Below, in pieces: positions 35,768-46,988 of a DNA stretch of 64,000 nt. Origin of the DNA: Epichloe hybrida (taxonomy: Eukaryota; Ascomycota; Sordariomycetes; Hypocreales; Clavicipitaceae); the NCBI GenBank assembly GCA_019022495.1, contig JAFEKR010000032.1, positions 605,423 to 669,422 on the forward strand. Direction: 5' to 3'. The position numbers and the translations under genes are program-made. Position 1 is the first letter of the stretch; the number at the start of each line of letters is the position of its first letter. The notes below the pieces were generated by a model that saw only the letters and a list, made by a program, of their open reading frames with translations, did no database searches and had not been told where the DNA came from.

Positions 35768-36711
35768 TGATGGGAATTGGCTACGGAGACGAGACCACAA
35801 GATTGAGCCGCCCAACAATGCTCGTGTAGCCCCCCGGAACCACGTTGAAATGTGACGGATGGTATCAGCACTTGCACCAGATCTAAGGTTCGATAGCCCC
35901 ACCTGCATCAAATCAGTGCCTGACACCAACATGTGGAAAATAAAAGTGGTTCATCCTTGTCAACCATGTTCATGAAGCACTAGGAAGAAGTGTGTGTGAT
36001 GAGTGAAAAAATGCAGGGAAAGATGTAGGGTATTGCAAAATGGAAGAAGGCCAGGACACAGATGACTTTGCTAGTTCCCTTTGGTTGGTGCTCCAGAGTC
36101 CGGTATGGGTGTCATGAAATACACACCACACATCCAAGCGGGTGAGTACGGTTATGAGCAGTGAGCAGTGAGCAGTGAGCAGTGAGCAGTGAGCAGTGAG
36201 CAGTGAGCAGTGAGCAGTGAGCAGTGAGCAGTGAGCAGTGGTGAATCCAAATTCAATGGCAAACACCGTCAGGGCTCGCCTGCTTTCCGTCATTAAAATA
36301 AAACAAGACCTCTCGCACGTTTTCTACTACTTTTGAACCAACTGCCTTGTTGCCGCATCTCCGAGCCGACGTCTTTTCGGCATTTTCCTTTTCCTGGACT
36401 TCCCAGCATCAAGCTGTTGGCACGCTTGTTGATTGCAACAATCCCAGGCAGGTTTCGCGCACAACCGTACGCACACAATGTGAGGGATCCGATGGGTGGG
36501 GTTTGTTGAAGGGTCGAAGCTTTGAGTGCAGCTACTGCGGGTAATTCCCGGACTTTCTCCCTACGACTTTTCGCTATCCTGTACGGATTAGCCCATACGG
36601 AATACTCCGTATCCGCACCTCAAAGGCAAACCTTCTTTGCCGCGGCTATTCGATGCGCACTCTTCGGGAAAGGAAGCGCACCCGTTCCTCACCTCGACTC
36701 ACGCCTCCCAA
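35768..36711. other. Intergenic between GH55 and HIBCH-like locus
   Basis: No gene is supported. The main feature is a 7-mer tandem array (36155-36241). A TACTCCGTA motif lies at 36603-36611 close to the start of the next locus. Open frames are short. Confidence 0.6.
36155..36241. repeat. TGAGCAG 7-mer tandem array
   Basis: About twelve perfect copies of a 7-base unit (AGCAGTG read in another phase). It is one base different from the unit at 23663-23701. On the minus strand it translates to a Ser-Leu-Leu-Thr-Ala-His-Cys-type repeat, which explains a false open frame. Confidence 0.9.
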
Positions 36712-38189
36712 ATGTCTTTCCGGGCGTTTGCCGTGCGAGCTGGGTCAGCCGCCAACGCCGCAGGCTGGAGCTTGAGAAGAAATCTCAACATGGCGCATTC
36801 TGCCCAAGTGCTGAGCTCCATCGGCGCTCGACCTGTACGGAAAATCCTGCCTACCTCTTCCCCCCCCCCCCCTTTGCTCTTGACTGGCGACTGGCAATTG
36901 ACGAGCAGTCGTGAGCTCCCGAGCAATCGTCAAGTTTGACGATGAGCATGGACAAATTGGTTTCGCTAACTGCTCGGGGGTTTGTTCTGCCCATAGCTTT
37001 CCGCCGAGGCCACGACCATCAAGGAGCTGCCTGGCGACGAAGTCAACGACGTCGTTTTCGAGAGCAGATATGGTCTGCGTACCGTCATGCTCAACCGACC
37101 CGAGAAGCTCAACTCTCTCAACGGCTCCATGATTCGCAAGATTGTGCCCCGGTTGGTCGAATGGGAAAAGTCTGACATGGCCAATATCGTGGTGATGAAG
37201 GGTGCTGGAGAAAAGGCCCTGTGTGCGGGCGGTGACGTGGCCGCGCTGGCTCAGTACAATCAGGAGGGCAGCGATGGATGGAAAAAGTCGGCCGACTACT
37301 TTGGCCTCGAATACAAGCTCGATCACTACATTGCTACGTATCAGAAGCCGTACATTGCCTTCATGGATGGAATCACCATGGGTGGAGGGGTCGGCCTCAG
37401 CATTCCTTGAGTTTGCCTGACCTCGAAGCTCGCCTGGCCGAGCTGAGATTCAGGGACGACGATTCCCTGCCCAACAGACTTGCCATCATCAACGACACTC
37501 TGGACGAGTTCTGCACTGGTTTGCCGTATGACCAGGCCATGCAGCTCGGTGGCGCGGTCCGACAGGCCATTGACAGATGCTTCAGCAAGAACCACGTTGC
37601 AGACGTCATCGCTGCCCTGAAGGATGAAAGAGGCGAAACAGAGGAGTGGGCCCAAAAGACGCTGGCCACCTTGCAGAAGCGATCCCCAACCGCGGTGCAT
37701 GTGACGCTGAGGCAGATGCGTGTCGGGGGCAAGTGGGACATTGCCGAAGCATTCAACAAGGAGCACCAGATGGCCAGCAAGTTCATGCAACATCACGACT
37801 TCACGGAAGGCGTCACGGCGCTCCTGGTTCGTAAGGAGAAGCCCAAATGGCAACCTGAGCCACTCGAGGCCATCCCTGCAAGCGAAGACGTGTCCCGACC
37901 CTTCTTCGAATTCGAACAGGGCCAGCCTCTGCAACTCTTCACCGACCGCACCTATTCGGAGTACCCCTACCATGGTCTTGGTGTGCCCACCGAGAAGGAG
38001 ATCCAAGCCGTCGTCAGTGGTAACAGCTACACGCCCAAGGAGCTTGCCAGGACCATTATTGCGTCAAGAAATGGACGGCAAGGCATCGCCGATATCGTCC
38101 ATGAGATCATCGGCCGCAAAACGTCAGTCGACGCTCAAGGAAAAGCGAAATGGGTGAGCGAGGACACGTCAGCAAGTAGCCGGCTGTAA
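36712..38189 (+). pseudogene. 3-hydroxyisobutyryl-CoA hydrolase, internally deleted
   Basis: Exon 1, 36712-36834, encodes a likely mitochondrial presequence (MSFRAFAVRAGSAANAAGW, Arg-rich, no acids). Exon 2 starts at 36997 after a CATAG acceptor and reads ELPGDEVNDVVFESRYGLRT, NRPEKLNSLNGSMI, ALCAGGDVAALAQYNQEG and ITMGGGVGLSI, the crotonase-fold N-half with the oxyanion-hole region. The frame then stops at 37408. From 37407 the family's C-half continues in another frame (SLPDLEARLAELRFRDDD to the stop at 38189) with SPTAVHVTLRQMR and HDFTEGVTALLV. By comparison with the family about 80 residues are missing at this point, including the MPET/FPDVG segment that holds the catalytic Glu. The enzyme acts in mitochondrial valine breakdown. 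This copy cannot make an active enzyme as written. It is either a true deletion or an assembly fault. Confidence 0.82.
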
Positions 38190-39936
38190 TCTAGGATGCA
38201 AATAAAAAAGGAATAGGGGACTTTTGCCTTGTACAATACAGATGAAAAACACAGTGCGTGTGCTATAAGATAAACCATGATAATGGTTGCAAGTACTTGG
38301 TAAACATTGCGCTGAGATAAGACGGTTAAATGCGTGCAGATGGGGTGATTATGAGTGAATAGGTGTTGGTGGTGTGGAAACTACATGGCGGATTGTGGCG
38401 GGCGGAATAACCTCTAGTTGTCTGCGGGTGCTAGTACTAGCCCAAGTGGTGGTCAGTCGGCTGCGCCACTTTTTTTCGTGCAAGACTCGGATGGCAGCCT
38501 AACTATTGGAATGCCCTCATTCTACCAAGACGAAGAAGGCAACAAGGGGCAAGACCCGCCTAGGAAAGTCACCAGAGAGACAAAAAGCGGGTTTTCAATC
38601 AAGGGAGAAGCGGGATCTGGTTCGCCTCACCTCTGAGAGAATGTACATACATACATACATGGGGTGTGGGTGGAAGGAACGTGACAGGATGAGAGGGGTT
38701 GTGCATGATGGCTTCACTTCATCCTCGGCGCGCGCGACAGCTTGTTGGGATATAAATAGGATCGGACCGCCCGGTTTTCCTCCTCGTGGACGAAGATGAG
38801 ATGGGGGAAAATGACGAGATGAAGAAACATCCAGGAGGCGAGACCTGAAACTCGGCTTCCCCTCGAGAACAAAGCAGGGCAACAAGCAGGGCCGTCTTCA
38901 CACGTCCTCAGGGAAGGAAAGACGGAAAACCGGAAATATCTCTCGCCAATTTGGCCAGGTCACTATTAAATCAACGGCTGGTTGCCAGGTCAGACGGGCC
39001 AGACGGGCGAGACGGGCCAGACGGAGCGAGCAACTTCATAAGCCCGGGCATGGCCTAGCTTTGCCATTGAACCTCTCTCTCTCTGCTGCTCCCTCCCTCA
39101 CTGAGTCACTCCCTCGACTCACACTCATTGGCTGTCACTGGTCAGGGCAGGTACGACTTGTCACTTTAACCGAAACCGAAAGTGGTCCCGGAGTCGTGGT
39201 CTCGGGGGACAAGGCCCAGGTTCGGCGGGTGGGGCTCCAGTCGGTGCTGCTCCACATGTCAGAAGAAGTGTGGTCATTTTCACCAGTTATTGATAGCGAG
39301 CGACGAAACTTCAACGTCTACGGATCCGTTACCATCCATCATCATCACGTGTGTTGGCGCGACTCGGGTGTGTTGGCTTTTATAGTCCTCATTGACACCG
39401 AATCCGGATCTGCACTGGAAAGCGGCCCTCGAGCATCCAAGGCCTGAACAACTAACAGTGGGTAATTCGGCTGCTCTGCACGTCGGGTATTGTTGTCTTT
39501 CGGCAAAACAAAGCACGCCCACGCTTGCTAATATTGCTCTTCTGCTTCACAATCGCCGATCGTTGACATCTTTGCTCCTGCATCGTTTTTTCCCTTAACC
39601 CTCCCCTTCGTCTCTCTGTCTTGCTGAAAAGTCTTTGACAGCTGCGCAGCTGGCAAGCCTAGCCCCGGCCCGTTCGTCGCGCGCCTGCAGCTGGTTTAAA
39701 GTGGCCGATCCACTCTCACTCACGCCTTCACGTCGGGTGCCAACGCGACCAGCCAAAGGGCAGCACCAGCGCGCGTCACGAACATGACACCCGCCTCCCC
39801 CGTTTGATCATCGTACAGTTGATTACCCGCACACACATTTTTACTCTACTCCTAGATCTCTGGATCTCTAGATTCTGCGTTGTTGTCTTCGTTTTTTTGG
39901 GCACTTTTTCACATTGTCTTCCTCAAAAAGCCAGCC
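38190..39936. other. Intergenic and leader of the GATA-factor gene
   Basis: No gene is supported. Elements seen: an ACAT tetranucleotide run (38645-38661), a tandem CAGACGGGC repeat (38992-39023), a C/T-rich stretch (39065-39120) and a long C/T-rich leader before the next start. Open frames (for example 39061-39447) are low complexity. Confidence 0.55.
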
Positions 39937-42900
39937 ATGGCGTCGCCCATGCCCATCGCGCCCATGGGCAGCGGCCCTTGGAACGGCCAGCACGCACAAC
40001 ATCAACAGCTTCCACCACAACAAAAAAGTCACCGCCGAAACCAAATGCCTCCGCAGGCCGAAGCTGACGAATCTGGTGTTCAAGTCAGACCAGTGGGCCG
40101 TATGTCCAAAGACAAGGAAAAATTGTGCACGTTCTGGTTTGTTCTAGGCTAACACGGCGTTTGTAGTCAAGGTTCATTATACGTTCGACAAGGACAGCAA
40201 GGTCAATTGCTTGGCCAGATATCCGCAGACACTCCACGTCCAGACAGTGCCCATCGACGAGACCAATTCCATTGGCATCATCGATTTGCGGTCATGTATC
40301 CATGCCATCATGGAATGCAGTCCCGAGCTTGCTGGCCAAGAGACTGACTACACCATCTACGCCGTTGATTTCTCGGAGCCCGACACGCCCCTGGTGGGAC
40401 AGGGCCTGCTATCTTGGGCCCTCAACTCTATGCGAAACGACTCAATGATGCAGCAGCCCAAGATGGTAACGGGACGAGTGACCAAGAACGTGTTGGGCGT
40501 TTTCGGGGGCGGCAACCGCGAGACGCTCGAGGTCAGGTTACGCCTGGCAGTGGCAGCAAGACCAAACAGCCACATGCGTCACGACACCACGGACATGCAG
40601 CAGAACAGACCAATGGAGAGTGCCATGACTCCCACAGGCACCTCTGAATGGAACTCTTGCATACAATCAAACCCACATATCGGCCAGAGCCAAACGCAAA
40701 TGAGCAACGTCTCACGTGTTGCCTCTCCCGCGTTGTCGCAGGGCCATGGGCATCACCCCAGCATGATGGGCAGACGTGACTCCTTCGGTCCTGTACATCA
40801 CCACCAGCAAATGGCGGCGGCGGCGCAGGAACTACAGAGAATTGCCCCTATGCCCATGGACACCAGTGAGCAGCGGACAGATAGTGCCGCAGCTGCATCG
40901 TCAAGACCGTCGAGCCGAGCATCGAACAGAGCGCCGAGAAGAAAACAGCCCACAGGTCGCCCCCGCGGCAGACCCAGGAAGAAGGCCATGGAAGGCAACA
41001 CGTCTGGGTACGAAGACGGCACAGAGGGCGAGGACGCCGGTCCTGCCAAAAAGAGGGCCAAGACTACAGTGGTCGAGAGAGCTTCGCCCAATCCCTTTGC
41101 CAGCGACCCCGAGTCCTTGAGGGTGGCTGCCAGCACTTCTGGCTCACTTCGCAACTTTCGGCCCGTTCTGGCCAACATCGACCCCGCTTCAGGCAATAAC
41201 AGTCATCTCCAAGAAATTCCTCGCGCTCCGACTCCAGTTCCCGAGGGTCCTCAACGTGGCCTTCAAGGCCGGGGGCCAGGCTCTGCTAGCATGCTCAGGC
41301 AAGAGTCCACCTTGAGCCAACAGCCGGCCCCAAATAATTCTTCGTTTGCAGAATTCAGGCAATCGATGTCGCCAAATCAAGAGGATGGCCGATCACCCGA
41401 CTCCATAGCTCCAACTCCCACGTATTCTGACGGCAGCCCAGCTGATATCGGCTCTTCTCCGCCCGTACAACGAACGACGCCTTTCATTCGATCTAGTCCT
41501 CCGCCATCCAGCCCCGTTCTTCCTCCCATGCCTTCAGGAGAACCTCTTCTTCGCGATACTCGTTTTGCTGCCGATGACTTGGACAAGCTGCTTGGTGATG
41601 AGCAGCCTCTGCAAGTCGCCCCGAACCCGATTCATCATCCTCGTGCTGTTCGGGCCCGAAAGCCCACAGAAGCGCGAAACGCCAGCGGCGTTCCGATCAA
41701 AGTTTTCCAGATGCAGGCTGGGCTGAGCGGACAAGACTTGGTCCACATCTGCAGCTACAACACACCTCAACCGAACTCGACTCCATCACAAGCGCCAGCT
41801 GACAGCCAGTCCTTGCCTCCACTGAAGAAACCACCCGTCAGGATGGCAGCCAAGAAGAAGAAGAGACAGCCTGCGTCCCCGCCAGCCATGGCTCCCACTC
41901 CTCCCCCGACGACTGATGCTGTCGAGAACGAGAAGCCTGTAAACCCAATTCTGACCGTCGAGGAGGCAGGAGTGGAAGACAAGATGGAAAAGGGGACGGA
42001 GGATACGACGGAGAATATGGCTGCAGAGCGCAGTCCAGTCATTGCACCTGAAACTGCCATCGAGCCCTCACCGCCAGCAGGCGTCGAGGAGTGCAGCGAG
42101 GAGCAAGAAGGCCAAAGGGGCTTCGAACCTCCTCCCCCTGCGGCACCTCCTGTGGCACCTTCTGCGGCACCTTCTGCGGCGTCTCCTGCGGCATCTCCTG
42201 CGGCACCTCCTGCTACTTCGAAAGCATCTCGACAACCAGGCCGGTCTCAGTCGGCTGGGCCTCTGGCTCTGCCGGCTGTTCCCGCCAGCGAACCCGCCGG
42301 TCCGTCCTCTCTGTCCCGGTCCATGGCTGCCGAATCGTCCTGTGCAGCGCCCCCAGCTCCGTCAACGCTGCAACGCGCCGCCTCGACCGGTCCTTTGACG
42401 CTGCCGATTCCTGCAAGTGACCCGGTTGTCTCAATTGCCAGCGCTTCCGATGAAGCGCTGCTGGAGTCGTTGGTCGCGGGGAGTGACGCCATTCCCCCTC
42501 CCTCCTCTCCTCCTACCATGACGAGGTCGAACAAGAATCATGTGAAGAAGCATGCCATCAAGCAGCGTTTGGAGGCAGCCATCATGAATGGCGAGATGCC
42601 TCCGTACTGTAGCAATTGCGGGGCGATCGAGACGCCGACTTGGCGAAAAATCTGGGTGCAGGAAAAAGAAGGCGTTCCTGAGTACTGCGAGTACTCCGTA
42701 GAGCCCGGAAAAGTCACGGCGATTGAGATTCTGCGCCGAGATGCCGACGAGAAACCCACCTTGCACCGTCTCATCAAGAAGAATATCGGGGGGGATGATG
42801 ACAAGACCAAGTGGCAAGAATTGCTCCTATGCAATCCTTGCGGAATTTGGCTGACCAAGTGTAAGAGCCACCGTCCGCAAGACAGATGGGACAGGGATGC

Positions 42901-43966
42901 TTCTCGACTGGGCCAAGAACGCAGAAAACGAAATTCTGGACGAAGCACCTCTCGACCCAAGAGGTCCCGTGCCAAGAGTGACGGATTGCTGAATCCCACC
43001 TCGGATGCCTATTTTCACACGGATGCCCTCGCTCCCATGGAGCCATCTTCTCCGAAGCAGCAAGAAGGAGAAGTTGTATCGGAAACTCAACAGGATCAAG
43101 ACATGGGTCATCGAGAGGAGGCATCTGCCAGTCTAGATGCGCAATCCAACCCCGGATCAACTCGTTCGAGGGCAAGCCGCGGAAGTGGTACAGTCATGAG
43201 CCCCATAGACGTGGAGTTTGACGATGCAGTCGGCAGCACCAAAAGGCTACTGTTTCCCTCACCGCGGAAGGAAGGCGTGCTGAAGACACTGGGTGAGCTG
43301 GACGTGAACGTTGTGCAGACGCCCGATGATTGTCGTCCGAAAGGTATAAGCGACGGTAAAGAGAACCTGGCCACGACTAGCACAGATAATCAGTACTCCG
43401 AGGATGATGATATCGATGCGCTCTTCAAGAGCCCGACAGTGGCCCGACCATGCACGCCTCTGCCCAACGCCAACGCCGAAACGCCGAAGGAGCCTTTCAA
43501 AACACCTACACGGCCTATGTCTAGTCATCGGCCGATTACCAGAAGCATCTCCCGATCCATTCGATCCGTTCGATCAGCCGCGTCTCCTGGTCAGAAAATC
43601 GTGGTGCTGCGAACACCCACCATGACGCCACGAGCTACGTTTGGGTTTCCAGGAAGCGCGGGTCGAAGACGCAGCCCTCGCAACCATCAAGGGGAGTTCG
43701 AGTTGTTTGACACCCCGATCAGCCGCACCATCAGCCAGATGTTCTCCGACGGCACCGGTTATGGCGAAAACGATCTGGACTTGAGCAATCTACCCTGCCT
43801 GGATGGCAAAGGAGGCGGTTTGATCGACTTTGGCAACCTACTGAGCACTGACGCCATTATGCCGAGCTCTCCGCCAAAGAATGGATCCATGTCTTTTGAC
43901 TATCACGCAACTGCTAGTGTTTGGGCGAGCTGGGATCTGGACGCAAACTGTACGGACACAAGCTGA
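39937..43966 (+). CDS. Ams2/Spt21-like GATA-type transcription factor
   Basis: Exons 39937-40099 and 40167-43966 give 1320 aa (GTATGT donor, GTAG acceptor). Seen: a Gln-rich start; a conserved Spt21-like N-domain (about 55-190: VHYTFDKDSKVNCLARYPQT, VPIDETNSIGIIDLRSCI, GRVTKNVLGVFGGG); an AT-hook GRPRGRPRKK near 317; a long Pro/Ser/Ala-rich disordered part; a GATA-like zinc finger from about 868 with CSNCGAIETPTWRKIW and LCNPCGIWLTKCK; a basic region right after it; and a C-terminal region with many S/T-P sites. The finger has an unusually long loop, 70 residues between its two Cys pairs. Family knowledge: fission yeast Ams2 and budding yeast Spt21 drive S-phase histone gene expression. That role here is inferred. 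Only one intron, near the start. Identification of domains is firm. Confidence 0.86.
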
Positions 43967-44714
43967 GGACAGCCAGCCGAGAAGGCCTGACGAATGAAGA
44001 TGACGATTTCAAATGGCATTTGCATGTATGGCGCAAGCACGGTTTACAGGGAATGGGGTTTTTTTTTGGGGGGGGGACGGAATACCACACACAAATCAGC
44101 ATGGTTATTCTATGATGTAGGAGAGACATGGCCGCTTTATTGCTTTTGCTTCTTGTTCTCATAAGCGTGGAGTTCGTCCGGGAGCATGGCCTGAATAGCA
44201 AATGGCAGGAAACTCGTGGATGTTGAGATCAGTACGCACTAGAATACGTTGCCGAGTAGACGAAGGGTAACAGATGCTTTGTTGTAGTGTTTTCATCGAC
44301 AGGTCTGCTATTCAGTCGGTACAAGTTCCATGTTGTGGCCGTATTTATTATACAATGACTCGGAAGCGCCCGAGTTGGGCCACGGCCCACCAGAGGCCAG
44401 ACCCCATTTCCGCTCTCTAATAATCCGTACCAGCTGTCGGAAACACATGTAGTCCGTATAAAAAGTACTCCAATGTATGTGTCTATGCACGCACTTTACG
44501 CGCTCCACCGGTACCAATAAAATGAACTCAAGGAAACACGTCGTCGCGTCTCGCAGCCAAAGTTGCAACCCCACTACTACACCACCCGCAACACCGCAAT
44601 CAAAGGCGCGAGATGCTCTATTCGCCTTTTGTCCTCGTTGAGCGCTGAAAAAAAAGAGACTGCGACACAGAGAGAGGCTGTCATTGTAGTCTCTCGTCAG
44701 GAAAGCAGCCCACC
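43967..44714. other. Intergenic between GATA factor and pol12
   Basis: No gene is supported. There is a T/G run at 44059-44077 (GGTTTTTTTTTGGGGGGG). The remainder is unremarkable and includes the pol12 promoter and leader. Confidence 0.6.
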
Positions 44715-46828
44715 ATGGCGGAAACCGACATACAATCCCGCTTCTCCCCCAACAACCCCCTCGAGCCAGATGTCCTCTACGAAATCCAATCCCTTCTTCG
44801 CCTCCACGACTTTTCCGTCGACGATCTCTTCTTCAAATGGGATGCATACTGTATCAGGATGGACTTGGACGCCCTGTCTGCCATATCTCTGCAGAATATC
44901 CGGAATTTGAAACAGAGCATCCAGGATGAGTTGGAAAAGAGCCATCGCGTCACTCAGGTCAGGAGCGAGCGCAAGGTGAACGCTACGCCCAAGGGTGTTT
45001 CGGGCGGCGATGTATTTGGCATGTTGGATGGCTTGGTACCGAGCACGCCGGCGGCGGGGTCGAAGTTGGGCAATCGAGGCGCAGGGAGCGGGCTGAAGAA
45101 GAGGATGGATGGGCTGAAGGTGAATAGCTCGCCGGCGGGTATGCGCGACCAGCTGAAGGCTATGAATGGGTTGCCGTAGGTTGCAAAACTCAATATCCTT
45201 TGATGAAGAAATGGGTGGCGGTGTTGCTAACTCAAGTTGTAGGTCAACGTCGTTTGCTGATCGTGCAAATCCAGGAGATGTCGTCGAAGTTCTCAACGCA
45301 CATCTTGCCGCGGCAGAGGCACCCGTTGCGCCGTTCTCCGAGTCGAGAATCAAACTGACGGCTGCGTCAGACCAGAAGAAGATGGCATATAAACCGCTTG
45401 CAATGAAGCTGACCGAGGCGAGCGAGATCCTGGACGACCGCATCGACGACTTCATGACCATTGTGCAGGACTACCACAAGCTGGAAGATTCGGCCTTTGG
45501 CAGTGCTGCCAGTCAGAGTACGACTGAAGTCGTTGCTGTCGGGCGAATCGCCTCCGACTCCATGGAGGGCAAGGTGAATGCCGCGTCTCTGGTTCTGGAA
45601 ACATCTCGGCGAACGGGAATGGGTCTCCGAGTACCCCTCAAGATGGACAAGATCCGAACCTGGAGCTTCTTCCCGGGCCAGATTGTCGCCTTCAAGGGCA
45701 ACAACGCCACAGGGGACGAATTCGTGGTCAACGAAATTCTTGAAGTTCCGCTCCTCCCCAACGCAGCGTCCGCGCCGTCCGCACTCGCCGCCCATCGTGA
45801 CAGGTTAAAGGGCGGCCCGGACGCCATGGACCCGGACGGCGACCCGGTTCCCCTGAGCATCCTCTACGCGGCTGGCCCGTACACTGCAGATGACAACCTC
45901 GACTATGAACCCCTTCATGCGCTCTGCTCCCAGGCCGCAGATACACATGCCGATGCGCTCGTCCTCACCGGCCCCTTCATCGACATTGACCATCCTCTCA
46001 TCGCCGCCGGCGACTTCGACCTCCCCGAAGAAGCCAAAGTCGACCCCGACACAGCCACCATGACCACCGTCTTCAAACACCTCTTTGCGACAGCCCTCAA
46101 CCGCGCGTGCTCCGCCAATCCCCACCTCACCGTCATTCTGGTCCCCTCCGTACGAGACACCCTGGAGAAACACGTCTCCTGGCCGCAAGATACAATCCCC
46201 CGAAAAGAGCTTGGTCTCCCGAAATCCGCAAAAATCGTATCCAACCCCATGACGCTCTCCATGAACGAAATGGTCATCGGCATATCATCGCAAGATATCC
46301 TCTATGAGCTGAGGAGCGAGGAGCTCTCCAGAGCAAGCGGTGACTTGATGGGTCGTCTGTGCAGGTATCTGGTCGAGCAGAGACATTATTTCCCGCTGTT
46401 CCCACCTACGGATCGGAGGAACTTGCCCAAGACGGGTACGGAGGAGGGCGTGGCGACTGGCGCGGTCGTCGACTTGAGTTATTTGAGGTTGGGGGAGATG
46501 GTGAATGTGCGGCCTGATGTGATGCTTATGCCGAGTTCGCTACCGCCGTTTGCGAAGGTGAGTTCTATTTACCTCTTGAACCCTCCTCTTTCTCGTCACT
46601 ATTCGAATAGCTAGGCCCGTTGCTCTAGCTTGACAGTACTAATAATAACTTTCCTGGCTCTAGGTCGTTGAAAGCGTCTTGGCCATTAACCCGGGGTCGT
46701 TGTCGAGGCGCAAGGGCGCAGGAACGTATGCGCGGATGACGCTGCATGCCCCAAGTGTAGAGGGCTCCAGCGACATGATCAGCCATAGGATATTTGATAG
46801 GGCGAGGGTAGAAATCGTGAGGATATGA
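44715..46828 (+). CDS. pol12: DNA polymerase alpha-primase B subunit
   Basis: Exons 44715-45175, 45243-46557 and 46664-46828 give 646 aa; donors GTAGGT and GTGAGT, acceptors GTAG and CTAG, all in frame. Role: regulatory B subunit (Pol12/POLA2) that tethers primase-polymerase alpha to the replisome in the nucleus. Seen: an N-terminal helical domain (about 1-85, LYEIQSLLRLHDFSVDDLFF) with a Ser/Gly linker; a conserved block FADRANPGDVVEVLN; an OB domain (about 240-330, VGRIASDSMEGKVNAASLVLE, VPLKMDKIRTWSFFPGQIVA); a calcineurin-like inactive phosphoesterase domain (about 355-600, LVLTGPFIDIDHPLIAAGDF, ILVPSVRD); and the C-terminal strand VVESVLAINPGSLSRR. Only fragments of phosphoesterase motifs are left, as expected for this family. 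It is convergent with the MFAP1 gene, with 160 bases between the ends. Confidence 0.93.
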
Positions 46829-46988
46829 TTCGTCGAATGTGGAGGTGAGGTGAGGTGTATTTGGATATGGACAAATCTACAAGTATGGCATGGGCAAGTA
46901 ATACAAGCGACGAGTTTACAAGCGACGCGTTGAATTTGATGATTCATCTGTTTTCCTCCCATGAAGCGTTCTAAAGCACGTAATGGTA

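Noticed and set aside
36161..36240. Possible peptide repeat on the minus strand
   Set aside because: It is only the translation of the 7-mer array; no start context or family supports it.
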